DNA of 64,000 nucleotides from Paraescarpia echinospica (Eukaryota; Annelida; Polychaeta; Sabellida; Siboglinidae): contig CM034531.1 of NCBI GenBank assembly GCA_020002185.1, positions 89,182,288 to 89,246,287 of the forward strand, read 5' to 3'. The notes under the pieces were generated by a model. The model had not been told where the DNA came from. It made no database searches and saw nothing but the letters and a program-made list of their open reading frames with translations. Of the stretch, positions 12,600 through 64,000 are shown in pieces (the first letter of the stretch is position 1; each line of letters opens with the position of its first letter). The position numbers and the translations under genes were made by a program.

Positions 12600-13490
12600 A
12601 TTTGGGGTAATTTAGAAATGGATATGTCAGATTCGGTGTTTTATCCACAATGCTAGATATTGTAATAACATAAGTGTCGTTCAAATGATAATACACAAAT
12701 GTAACTTGGCAGGAAATTATCATTGGATCATTAACAAAATCCAATTCGATTAATGACCTTTAATACTACGACGGCGACTAGTTTATGCAATATGGCCGCC
12801 AATGGGCATTTTCGGTATACCTGGTATATATGAAAGGTGTAGTTGTCCACATTGAGTAAACTTGGTCAGTTAATGCTGATTTGTAAATACATTAATGAAT
12901 ATACTTTCACAGAAACAGTACGGCAGTTTTTGTTTCCGTTTGTGGGAATTGGCACCATTTTGAAATGGATTTGTCAGTTGTATTGTTTTCCCATAATATA
13001 ATAGCTGATAACACAAATGTCATTCAATTGGCGACACAAACATGAAACTTAGCATGGATATTCTCATTGGATCATTCTTCAAATCAAATCGCCTAGTCAT
13101 CGATCATACCAAGATGGCGACCATTTGTTTTCATGATGGCCGCCAATGATGGCGACCATTTGTTTTCATGATGGCCGCCAATGTATCTTGTTAAAGTCCA
13201 TTTTTGACATTTAAGATTTATATAGTTGTCTAATTTCAGTAATCGCTCTGGCCAATTATTGACGATTTTTTAGATGTATTATTGTATATAACGGTATTTT
13301 CGGTATATAATGGTATTTTCGTTCGCAGTTTTCGGGGACTGGCAGCCATCTGGAAATGGGTCTTTCAGCATCATTGCTTTCTCCGTAATAGAAGAGCGAA
13401 TTACATTAATATCGTCCAAATGGTAATAAAAGCACGAAACTAGACACCATGTGCTGATTAGGTCATTCTACAACGAATGTATTAAAAACA
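12600..13490. repeat. three diverged tandem copies of a roughly 350-370-bp unit
   Basis: Three blocks share the order: GAAATGG(A/G)T..TCAG, then a TTTT.TCC..AAT step, then AAT..CAT..TGTC(A/G)TTCAA or CGTCCAAATGGTAAT, then AAA(C)TTGGCA/ACTTAGCA, then ATTGGATCATT. They start near 12610, 12960 and 13340. Similarity is obvious by eye but broken by many substitutions. Phrases such as GATGGCCGCCAATG recur between the blocks. This looks like an old satellite-type tandem repeat. Confidence 0.65.
13113..13182. repeat. perfect 35-bp tandem duplication
   Basis: The unit beginning GATGGCGACCATTTGTTTTC and ending in GGCCGCCAAT is present twice head to tail (13113-13147 and 13148-13182) without a difference. 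It lies in the diverged repeat region and is a recent local duplication. Confidence 0.95.
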
Positions 13491-13566
13491 GCACACGTTG
13501 TTAATTTTTTCTTCATGATGACTAACTAAATATGATCAACAGTGAATATTTCTCCGAATACATACA

Positions 13567-15237
13567 TGCGTTGTTTTTCTTACCTCGAGTATGATAATAG
13601 AAAAGGACAGTTTGGAACGGGTTTGGATGCTTCCAGTACTATTACCTTTGGTAAAAACAACAGATAGAGAAGTGGTTGTGCTTGCTTTCACGAAAGCTAC
13701 TCTACTCCTAATGATAGCATATTTTTGCACTATGCAATTTACTCAAACTACAGTGTAGACCAAACATCATTATCTATATATGTTTAATGGGTAAGGGAAA
13801 ATATATATTGTTTATCAAACATATTGCCTAATGTATGTACAAGACAGACTTACAATGTCAATTTCATTGGTGACTAATTGTGAAAACAATGGAAAATTAT
13901 ATATGTGCACCATTTTGATGCATTAATAAACATGCATGTCTAATTTTTCAACAGTACCAATAACACACTAAATACTTTTTTTGCCTTCTATTTCATCAAA
14001 ATATCTTCTGACATGTAGACTGGATACTTTCTGGTGGGTTTGCTTGGCACCAGTACAGCATCTTGAAGCATGTTGGACAGAACATCAATTTCTACACGAT
14101 TTCTGTGAAGTCGCCATATGCAGGCCATTAAATACCTTTAAATATTGAAGAAAGAAGTTTTTGACTTATTTAATTTAAATGCCAAGGCCAATTTGACCCC
14201 ACGCCTTCCTTCTGGATACATCTGTGATGGATTCAGGGGTGAATGTCTCATCTCTAATCTGGCTATTTCTTAATATGTCTGCCCTAGTAACACCTCTGAT
14301 AGTCCGCAGGCAACTCATCTCAAAAACATCAAGAGACTGTGTCTCTTGCGACCGTAGTGTTCAGGTTTCGGCATAGATGGACATAGGCAGTATAAGGCCC
14401 CACATAGATGGACATAGGCAGTATAAGGCCCCACATAGATGGACATAGGCAGTATAAGGCCCCACATAGATGGACATAGGCAGTATAAGGCCCCACATAG
14501 ATGGACATAGGCAGTATAAGGCCCCACATAGTCTGGCTTTCATTGTTATTGAGATGCCTCTGTTTGAAAATATGTTGTTTCTGTGTCTACCGTTGCTGAT
14601 GCTAACGATATTCGTCTGTCAACGTCCCTGTCTGTAGAAGTTACTGTGCTGCCTAGGAAGCAGAACTCTCTCACAGTCTCGATTTCTTCATTTTCTAGAG
14701 ATTGTCTGATGAAGTGATAACTTTATAGTTCGCAACACGCTGAATGAAGAGATGTGCACATCTCTTGGTGGCTGTACTGATATTTCCTTTCACTGCAGCT
14801 GATACAACATGGTAGTGGTCCTTCCCTAGTCCTGTTTGAAACAACTGCCCGGAGTACTTCGGCCCAAAGACAAAGCGCCAAGCCTTATCCTTCACTTCTC
14901 TTCATGCCCAATGGCACGTAGGGCGGAAACAAGAATCCTCCACCTCTTCCTGTCTGCGTCTATCTTTGCGGCTTGGCTCCAGCTTAGATGTAGTTCTTTG
15001 AATTCCTGTTTGTACAGTCTTCTTCCAAGTTTGTTTTGGAAGTCCAAGTTTTCTTTTTCTTTCAGATGGCCATCTATATGCTACTTTGGAGATGCTGTCG
15101 TCTTTCTTTCTTAGGATATGGCCGATCCATCTCCATATTTTTGTAGCGAGTATGTTTTTCATATTGTTTTGTCTGGTAATTCTGAGCAGTTGCTTGTTGG
15201 AGATTTTTTTGTGGCCAGAATATTATCATTATATTTT
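13567..15237 (-). repeat. right arm of the large inverted repeat (RTE-like tail)
   Basis: Reverse complement of 9051-10872, with the same LINE tail phrases on the minus strand: IWRWIGHILRKKDD near 15120, KRKLGLPKQTWKKTVQTG near 15030. On its outer side (15238 onward) it continues into the upstream RT body of the same LINE, which the left arm lacks. So the right arm is the better candidate for the source and the left arm for the inverted copy. It is shorter than the left arm mostly because its 31-bp array has fewer units. Confidence 0.85.
14381..14531 (-). repeat. 31-bp tandem array, about 5 copies (partner of the 9.76-kb array)
   Basis: Reverse complement of the unit at 9759-10070, with a period of 31 bp and about five units. 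Flanking LINE sequence is the same in both arms, so copy number changed after the inverted duplication. Confidence 0.95.
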
Positions 15238-16400
15238 GTGTGGAAGGTAGAAAGGTGTTGGAGGTCAAGTTCTGTCAAACGCCAGCATACTGAGCCGTAC
15301 AGAAAGTGGCGAGGACACAGCTTTGGTATAATCTCAACTTTGTTCTTCTTGGATATATTGCTGATCTCCAAACAAGTTTTAATCTCAAGAACGAACCTCT
15401 CGCCTTGTTCATGCGGCCCATCCATCTTTGCATAGTACGCATCCCAGATAGTTGAAGGTGTCTGTGGTTTGCAGTTCTTCATGATCGAGGTAGATCGATA
15501 CCGGATTTCTCAGATTTATTCCCATCACCTTGGATTTATTTTAAATTGTCTTTAGTCCTAATTTTTGATTGGTGTCCTTGAGTGTGTTTGTCTTTTCCTG
15601 CACGTCAAGTCGCGTATGAGACAGGCGTGCTACATCAGCGAAGTCGACGTCATCGCGAAATGAGAACACTAACCATTGTATCCCTATTGTTGGTCCTTCA
15701 GTTGTTTTCTTCATAATTCAGTCTATCACCAGGTTTAATAGGACTGCTGACATCACACACCCTTGCCTGAACCCTGACTTTACCTTGGATGCAATATCTG
15801 ACTGTCCTATGGTGCATGTATAGTTCTCGTAGAAAAGCTTGTTGAAGTCCACACTATGTAATGGAATTCTATATGCACGTATATGGCGCGGGAACGAAAT
15901 TCATATTGGGGGCTACCGGAGCTGCTTCAGCACCACTAACAAAATTTCGCCGGCGCCGCCGCATATCTTTACATCTTCCTTCACCTTGTGGCTATCTCGG
16001 TTGGCTCGACTGTGACATTGGAAGACTTTATTTTTTACGTTGCGCCGCCATTATTGTGAGAGGGGCAGAAAACCATATGTCTGCCCTCCAATTGCACACA
16101 CCTTTCACAGTCGACAAAATACACATTAATCGTCTCATAAAATTTACATTTCCACCCGCCATTGACTCTCGCCACAAAAACAAACATTCACGCTCACATT
16201 AAATGGGGGAGAACCATATGTCTGCTCCCCGGAGACATTTCAGAGGTGACAGCTAACCCCCCTGCCTCCTGTTCCCGCGTCTACGGTAGTAACCTCCATT
16301 GGTTGTCTCTGTGAATGCTATCAAAAGTTTTTTTAAAGTCTAAAAAGTTCTAACTCTCTCTGACAGTCGGTGGTCTGGTCGATGATGTTTCTGAGAATGA
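15238..16400 (-). mobile_element. RTE-like LINE reverse transcriptase body, broken, with an insertion at about 15860-16285
   Basis: Minus-strand frames give LRNIIDQTTDCQREL and FKKAFDSIHRDNQW-like phrases near 16290-16390, then after an interruption KLFYENYTCTIG, VKSGFRQGCVMS (15720-15850), FSFRDDVDFADVARLSHT (about 15620-15670, the catalytic FADD read as FADV), NKSKVMGIN and FNYLGCVL (about 15440-15530). This is the palm and thumb of an RTE-type RT that runs into the arm at 15237. Several stops and a changed catalytic Asp show it is dead. The interrupting segment begins and ends with GCGGGAAC in inverted orientation and could be a small DNA transposon. Confidence 0.78.
15883..16282. mobile_element. 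possible small inverted-repeat element inside the RTE LINE
   Basis: The LINE is interrupted by about 400 bp bounded by CGCGGGAAC on the left (near 15888) and GTTCCCGCG on the right (near 16270), which are inverse complements. It also contains two related phrases around CCATATGTCTGC (16070 and 16216). I cannot define a clean target duplication, so the call is tentative. Confidence 0.35.
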
Positions 16401-18410
16401 AAACAAAAGCGCCATGCTGCACTGAAACCCGCTACGTACATACTTGAAATTCTTCCATTTTTATAATAAAACTTTAACAAAACTTAACAGTTACTGTCTC
16501 TGTTTTAAAAAGTAAAATTTGTGTTGATACTTTGCCTGTATCCTTCTCATTGAACAACACATTCTGTATTTATCAAATATGAAAAATCATACAAAAATAA
16601 AATATACATCATCAAATTGCAATATTAATTTTTTTGGCGGTTAGATATTATGATGTAGCACATACACTAAAAATACCATGAACCAAACTTCAACCATTTT
16701 GTTGCCAGCATTTTCACGGCATACTTGCATTATTAACTTGCATTATTAACCAAAATGTTTATTACGACATCCGTACTTTAATCCATGTTACTATGGGACC
16801 ACATGCCAATATTCTAAATGTATTTGACAACTTTATTAGTATAGCGGGTGTACCTCTTCCAAGGCATATAATTTTTTAATAATAACCAGATATATATATA
16901 AATCACTGACGCCGAACCAATTATTATTTGTAAACACAACTACTATGGTAAGTATGTACCCCTTTTGTCATACAGCTGAGCTAATGGACATAAATGACAA
17001 TACAGATGCAGGAGGATTTGTATTATTTGACCTTTTCTAGCATAATCTAACTGGTCTTTGTAACAAATAAGATTAGAAGTATATAGTTTAGGATAAATCG
17101 AATGTTGTAATATACATTTCTTAAAATGGTCGCAACATTTCTGTGATGTCAAACAGGTCTGATGATTTTGTGCTTGGAAGTAGTATAGAATTATTTATTT
17201 TCTTACGTAGATATAGCCATCCCTCTATCACAGAAACATTAAGTCCTTCTAATATCATTGTTCTTGATGTGTTTGAATTTTATTTATCTTGGATGTAGTA
17301 ATAAGCAGCAAATCTGTGGACAATATAAATTGGTCCCTCAAAATAATATTTCCAACATTTTCATATATTGGATGTATATATGTCACAATTCCATGCATTT
17401 TCTGAAATACGGACCAAAAGAAAGGTTCTAATGCCACAAGTGGGGCTTAAGAAATAAAATCAGTGGTGTAAAAAGTGAAAAATCACAAAAGACACGCGTT
17501 TTTGTGATACTCGTAATTTTTGAGAGGCTATATCTCTAATACTAGTGGACCGTTGAAGTACATTGAGAAGGCAACTTAGAGCTAATTGGACTGCTTTTCA
17601 TCAGCCCTTATAATATGGCTATACAATTTTCGTTTTGGCAGCTAGAGCATGTCAACGTCCGATAATACACTTTTTGCAATTTGCCAAACAAACTTTTGGC
17701 CATTTACGATAAACACCAGTCCACTGGAATGCAGCGTCGCTATCATGATCGTGTTTCACGCGACATCTTCATCATTTTGGCCGCGTGTTTCTGTAAGTTG
17801 GGTGGTTGGCTTATGTGATTGTGACACCACGCCGACTTCGAAGATGTATTGTTTAGTTAGTGAAATGTGCACACTATTATAAAGCTTACAACGCAACAGT
17901 TAACGTGCAAGTAGTAAGACATAGCATGACATATCTTCTAAGGCAGCGCCCATATTTTTGTTGACCTTTTCTGAACCACATTTAGTCGTTATCTCTGATG
18001 ACCTTAAAACCTACAAGAAGTGTTTGTTGTCATGTAGAACGAGAGGTCGCGACCCGAAACCAACGGCAATGGCCGACGAGGATGTAAATTACGAGACCGT
18101 TGACCGCATGGATGGTTCCGAGAGCACACAGGCCCCATTTATATGACAGATTTGTGCTCACGATTAGATTTAACACGACTAGTCCTCATTAATAAAATAA
18201 AGGTAACTGGATTGACATGTATTATTATTAATAATGATATTATATAAGTTGGTGGATTTTCATTGATGACGTGTTATGTTTCCTTTTTTCTGTTACGTTT
18301 TAGCAATAGTCGTGACCAGGTTACGATCAATCGGATTTAATGTGATTTATTAATGTAGAGAATAGCATTAGTTCTAATGAGGAAATAATTTAACTGTGAT
18401 ATATTAAAAA
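16401..18410. other. AT-rich sequence without recognisable genes
   Basis: About 2 kb of AT-rich sequence upstream of the second CR1 copy. A short frame at 18072-18146 begins ATGGCCGACGAGG and encodes 24 acidic residues before a stop, with no homology I can name. Nothing else stands out. Confidence 0.5.
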
Positions 18411-19466
18411 CAAGGGAAAGAAATACTTATCGAAAGAAGCCATTAGCCAAAAATTCAGTACTAACAAACGATGTGGAAGTCATATAGATGTATTGGAAAT
18501 AACGAAGACAACAACGTTTATAAAGAAGCACTAAACCAAGCTACTGAACTGAAATGAGAAATTCGAAGAGAAGCTACCCAAAAAAATTAGCTTGTAATAT
18601 AAAACAAAACAGCAAGAGATTTTATGCATATGTTCGGAGCAAACAGAAAATTCAAGATAAGATCGGTCCTGTAGAAGATAGTGCTGGAAATATATTATCA
18701 GAGGGATTCTTAATGGCAGAAGACCTTAATGAGTATTTTAGTTCAGTGTTTACCAGGGAAGATATTAGTTCACTCTCAGTACCAGAGGCTAAGTTTAAGG
18801 GGGCAGAATCAGACTATTTAGGACAGTTAATTGTAACCCCGGAAATGGTAGCTAAGAAAATTAGGGCTATGAAGGAAAATAAATCACCTGGAGTGGATGG
18901 GATTCCGCCCAAACTATTATTGGAAATTGTAGAACAAATTAGCATACCGCTTGCAACAGTTTTCAACTTGTCATTAGAAGAGGGAGTGGTTCCTTTAGAA
19001 TGGAAAGAAGCAAACATTATACCACAGGGATTAGTAGTACAGTACTAGGACCTATATTATTCTTAATATATATCAACGATTTGGATGATGAAATTTGCGG
19101 ATCATACAAAAGTGTTTAGAAGGATTAAAAATTATGGAGATAGACAGCATTTACAAGATGATCTTGACAGGTTGATCAAATGGTCTGAAAAATGGCAAAT
19201 GCTGTTAAATTTTAGGAAATGTAAATGCCTCCACACAGGACATGGGAACGAAGATGTAGAATATACAATGGGGGGTACTATACTAAGTACTTCTGTAAAA
19301 GAAAAGGACTTAGGGTTAACCATTAGTGCTGATATGAAGGTTTCAGAGCAGAGCTTCAAAGGGAAATCAAATCCTTGGATTAAGTAGGCAAAAAATAGCG
19401 TATAAGGAAAATGAACTAATATTACCGCTGTACAAACGACAGTGAGGCCTCATTTAGAATATTGTA

Positions 19467-20671
19467 CCGTCATTTGCAAAAGTTTAAGACCAGGCACGAT
19501 TGTTTGAAGAAATTTGACAAAACTATGATTTTTTGGCCTTCACATAACATTATATCAGTTTATTTCGCCAAATAAACGTAGTACAACATAGTATGAAACT
19601 TTATGTCGTCCAAAAGTGTCAGTGTCTCTACTTTTCAGTATTTAGTGTGGCTTCCTTTGCTGTCAATGACCGCCTGGCGATATGGCATGCTAGAAACCAG
19701 AGATTCGCAGTACTCCTGTGTGATTTCGGTGACCCAAACGTCCTTGATAGCTTTTTTCAAGTTTTGAGCGCTTGATGGTTGTTTGTCTGCCACCTTATTC
19801 TTCATTATAGTCCACAGGTTCTCAATGGAATTTAGATCTGGGCTGTTCCCAGGCCATTCCAGCACGGAGATTTTGTTTTTCTTGAGGAAATCAGTGGCTA
19901 CCTTGGATCGGTGACAAGGAGCGCCATCTTGCATGGAAATCGTACATTTGTGGATGTCCATATGCAGTTTTAGCTTCTTCTTGCGAGGTATAAACTGTTG
20001 CATGGTCGATTCTTCTGAGAACAACACTTTCTTCCACTGCGCGAGAGTCCAGTGGCGATGTCGTCTGGCAAAGTCCAGTCTCTTTTTTTTCATCACAGTT
20101 GTCAGGCGTGGCTTCCGGGCCGGCTTGCGGGACTTGAGCCCAAATTCCTTGCTGAGACCTCTCGAAACAGTACTGAGACTTATTTCCGTACCTTTTAAGC
20201 GTAAAGCAGCCCGAATTTTCTTGCATGAGCTCATTGGCGAGCACATCACGATGCGTCTCATTGCGTGGTCATCCATGAGCGTAGTTTTCCGTGGACGACC
20301 ACTCCTTTTACTGTCACGAAATGTGCCATCGGTATTGAATTTGACGATGGCGTTGCGCACCGCTGTCTTGGAATAACGTAATTTAGCACTAATGTCTCTT
20401 TCTGTATATCCTTCTCCATGTAGAGTCACTATTTGTGCCCTTAGAACCTCTGTCAAAGACGATTTTTTGCCCATTTCAGGGATGAAGACAAAACTGAAAA
20501 ACACCTAATCGATACTGACAGCAGCAAACAAATGACCTGGAAGTACTGACTAGGCGTATTGCTTCAAGGCCTAAATAGGATGATGCAATCCAGACATTAT
20601 CTGATGCAATCTGATGCCATACCATAAAATGCTTTAAAATCGTGCCTGGTCTTAAATTTTGCAAATGACTG
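19467..20671 (-). mobile_element. Tc1/mariner-family DNA transposon with TA duplication
   Basis: Terminal inverted repeats read CCGTCATTTGCAAAAGTTTA on the left and CAGTCATTTGCAAAATTTAA on the right (reverse complement), both followed by GACCAGGCACGAT. TA flanks both ends (19465-19466 and 20672-20673). Removing the element with one TA restores ATTGTATACAAGCG exactly as in the other CR1 copy at about 3945. The single gene is on the minus strand. Confidence 0.96.
19635..20504 (-). pseudogene. Tc1-type transposase, internally deleted
   Basis: Catalyses cut-and-paste transposition in the Tc1 family. The frame is 289 residues, and the real start is probably the second Met (MGKKSSLTE, residue 11). 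It has paired N-terminal helix-turn-helix domains with the GRPRKT linker at residues 69-74. The catalytic triad region reads LFSEES (161-166), where the family has FSDES, then MQDGAPCH with Asp193, and SIENLW with Glu228, giving the DD34E spacing between the last two. About 50 residues normally found between the QQF and HMD phrases are missing (after residue 170), without a frame shift. The first catalytic Asp is Glu, so activity is unlikely. Confidence 0.9.
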
Positions 20672-21200
20672 TATACAAGCGTGGAGGCCATATCGCAAGA
20701 GGGACATATATGTGCTAGATAGAATACAGAGGAGAGCGACGAAAATGATAGCAAAACTGAGGGATCTTAGTTATGAAATTCGCCTAAAAGAATGTGATTT
20801 AACAACACTAGAGACCAGGAGATTGAGAGAACATAAGATAGAAGTGTTTAAAATAATAAATGGTTATAAAAATATTGATAGAAATATTTGTTCTCAGTTA
20901 AGAAAGATAGAAGGATTAGAGGACATGAAGTTATATTAGCAAAGTAGCAGTGTAGATTAGATATAAGAAAGTTCTCATTTTCACAAAGGACTGTAAATGA
21001 ATGGAACAGATTATCTGCTGATTGTGTGGGTGCTAGTGGCGTGAATATGTTTAAAACCAAAATCGACACATACCTCAGAAGTGCGGGATACACATAGATA
21101 AAAGGGTTGGACTCTCGATAAGCCAAAGGGCTTCCTTGTTCTCCTGCCATCTAGAGTTAATTTTCTGGATGGCACTCTTGATAAATCTTGTATTAATATT

Positions 21201-21898
21201 TACCAATCAGTTGACACATACATTTTTCAACAGCAAATGAAAAATGTCGAACGTAAAATATAATTATGCATTTTTTTATTATAAAACATCGGAGCTTTAA
21301 TTCATAAAGTGTTGACTGGTGAAGCTTTCACATGCACCGATGTTCTATTGGTATGACGTTCCAACTATCAATTATCACTTCTGGTAGGCCCACCTCGATT
21401 CAAACTCTTACTGTTGTTGTTGTTGTCTAGATTATGAAACCTGGCATTTATTGACAATATAAAATACCTGTTGAATTGCCGAGTTTATTTTGTAACACAC
21501 CCACACGATATTCAGCTACATCCTGGTGCACAATTGTGCAATAGGTTAAACAGATTGTTTGGTAAGCTACCAGGATGTATTGTAGGTCGACTTAGTTATT
21601 TCTCATGTTTTTGTGTTCAAATATAACATTCACTGCGTCGAAAACAGAGTGTTACTTGTGTATGCATAATGTTGGTCTTGTTGCCGTTGTTCCACAATTC
21701 TGTCGCACACGTCAACACCAATTATTGCAACGCGGTTGCCGTAATTTTCTTGGTGTGACACATCTTAACTTCGCTGTGTGTGCGTGCGTGTTCGTTTGCT
21801 AGTGCGTTTGTATGAGGGTATGCGTGTTTCAACCATCCAGTATGATGAATCTTTTCTCATTCTACCATATGTGTTTAATTTCTTTTCCTTCTTTTTAG
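21201..21898. other. intron or upstream sequence of the host gene, no motif recognised
   Basis: Lies between the CR1 3' end and the acceptor at 21897-21898. The acceptor is strong (TTTAATTTCTTTTCCTTC then TTTTTAG), so at least one untranslated exon must lie upstream. I could not place it. Confidence 0.5.
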
Positions 21899-21917
21899 CG
21901 CGAAACGAAAGAAGAAG

Positions 21918-63599
<41,682 letters not shown>

Positions 63600-63659
63600 G
63601 TGAGTGCAAATGTATTCATGCGACGTTTTCCCAGTGCACTTTCGCTTGTTTATGAGGGA

Positions 63660-63935
<276 letters not shown>

Positions 63936-64000
63936 GATTGTGTGTGCGTGCGTGCGCCTATGCCTGTGTATGTGTGGTAGTCTGTAAAATGCGATTACTG

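Larger units (their letters stand above)
10873..13566. other. loop of the large inverted repeat, non-coding
   Basis: About 2.7 kb between the inverted arms. It holds the second copy of the diverged duplication (11335-11720), three diverged copies of a roughly 350-bp unit (12.60-13.48 kb), and no gene I can recognise. ORF-like stretches here are short and without homology I can name. Confidence 0.6.
18411..21200 (+). mobile_element. second CR1-like LINE copy, 5'-truncated, internally deleted and split by a Tc1 element
   Basis: Starts at the position equivalent to 2448 of the copy at 1.3 kb and follows it closely (VRSKQKIQDKIGP, AEDLNEYFSSVFTRE, ENKSPGVDGIPPKLL). About 400 bp of RT are deleted at 19024, and the catalytic box reads KFADHTKVF, so the second Asp is lost. 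It is interrupted at 19467-20671 by a Tc1 transposon, and resumes at 20672 to the same 3' UTR, ending in GGCACTCTTGATAAATCTTG. Comparing the two copies gives the empty site of the Tc1 insertion and dates the Tc1 as younger. Confidence 0.9.

Noticed and set aside
18072..18146. Short acidic frame starting MADEDVNYETVDRMDG as a first exon
   Set aside because: No donor in phase, no homology, and a CR1 LINE lies between it and the gene. It may still be part of an unknown transcript.

Overview
This is a eukaryotic (animal) genomic window, not bacterial. It is AT-rich, full of decayed LINEs, a Penelope-like element, Tc1 and hAT DNA transposons, microsatellites and minisatellites, and it carries one long intron-rich host gene. 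The repeat mix (CR1/L2-like, RTE-like, jockey-like, Penelope, Tc1, hAT) suits a marine invertebrate. Relatives of the 7.2-9.0 kb LINE are, as I recall, common in molluscs, so a lophotrochozoan is my best guess, but the phylum is not proven.

The host gene runs on the + strand from about 21.9 kb past the right edge. I recognise it as the CACHD1 (VWFA and Cache domain-containing protein 1) orthologue, a relative of the alpha2delta subunits of voltage-gated calcium channels. Twenty-one coding exons can be chained with matching intron phases (21918-63599, 3005 nt, about 1001 residues): signal peptide, N-terminal VWA-N-like region, VWA domain with an intact DTSGS MIDAS, two Cache-like regions and the start of the Cys-rich stalk. 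The transmembrane segment and tail lie beyond 64000, and a 5' UTR exon lies upstream of 21899.

Layout: 0-21.2 kb is a graveyard of mobile elements. It holds two CR1-like copies (one split by a Tc1 element), several jockey/RTE-type LINE fragments, and a 6.2-kb foldback made of two inverted RTE-tail arms around a 2.7-kb loop. From 21.9 kb the gene begins. Its introns hold a 1.45-kb palindrome with tRNA-like sequences in both arms (27.2-28.6 kb), a CR1/L2-like LINE nested in a TIR element (33.5-37.0 kb), a 1.3-kb hAT element (38.6-39.9 kb), an RTE-like LINE with a C-terminal zinc finger (41.4-44.1 kb), a Penelope-like element split by an L2-like LINE (50.6-54.5 kb), and further LINEs (55-62.4 kb).

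The most unusual signal is a pattern repeated across the gene. Several introns contain minisatellites whose repeat unit copies the edge of the neighbouring exon together with its splice site. These are a donor-edge array after exon 1 (26-bp unit), acceptor-edge arrays before exons 7 (48 bp), 13 (47 bp), 16 (29 bp) and 21 (50 bp), and a single extra copy of the donor edge of exon 8. In the two longest arrays (exons 13 and 21) the units are diverged next to the exon and nearly identical farther away. This looks like a recurrent process of exon-edge amplification that builds intron sequence and lays down rows of decoy splice sites. I know of no named system that describes it.
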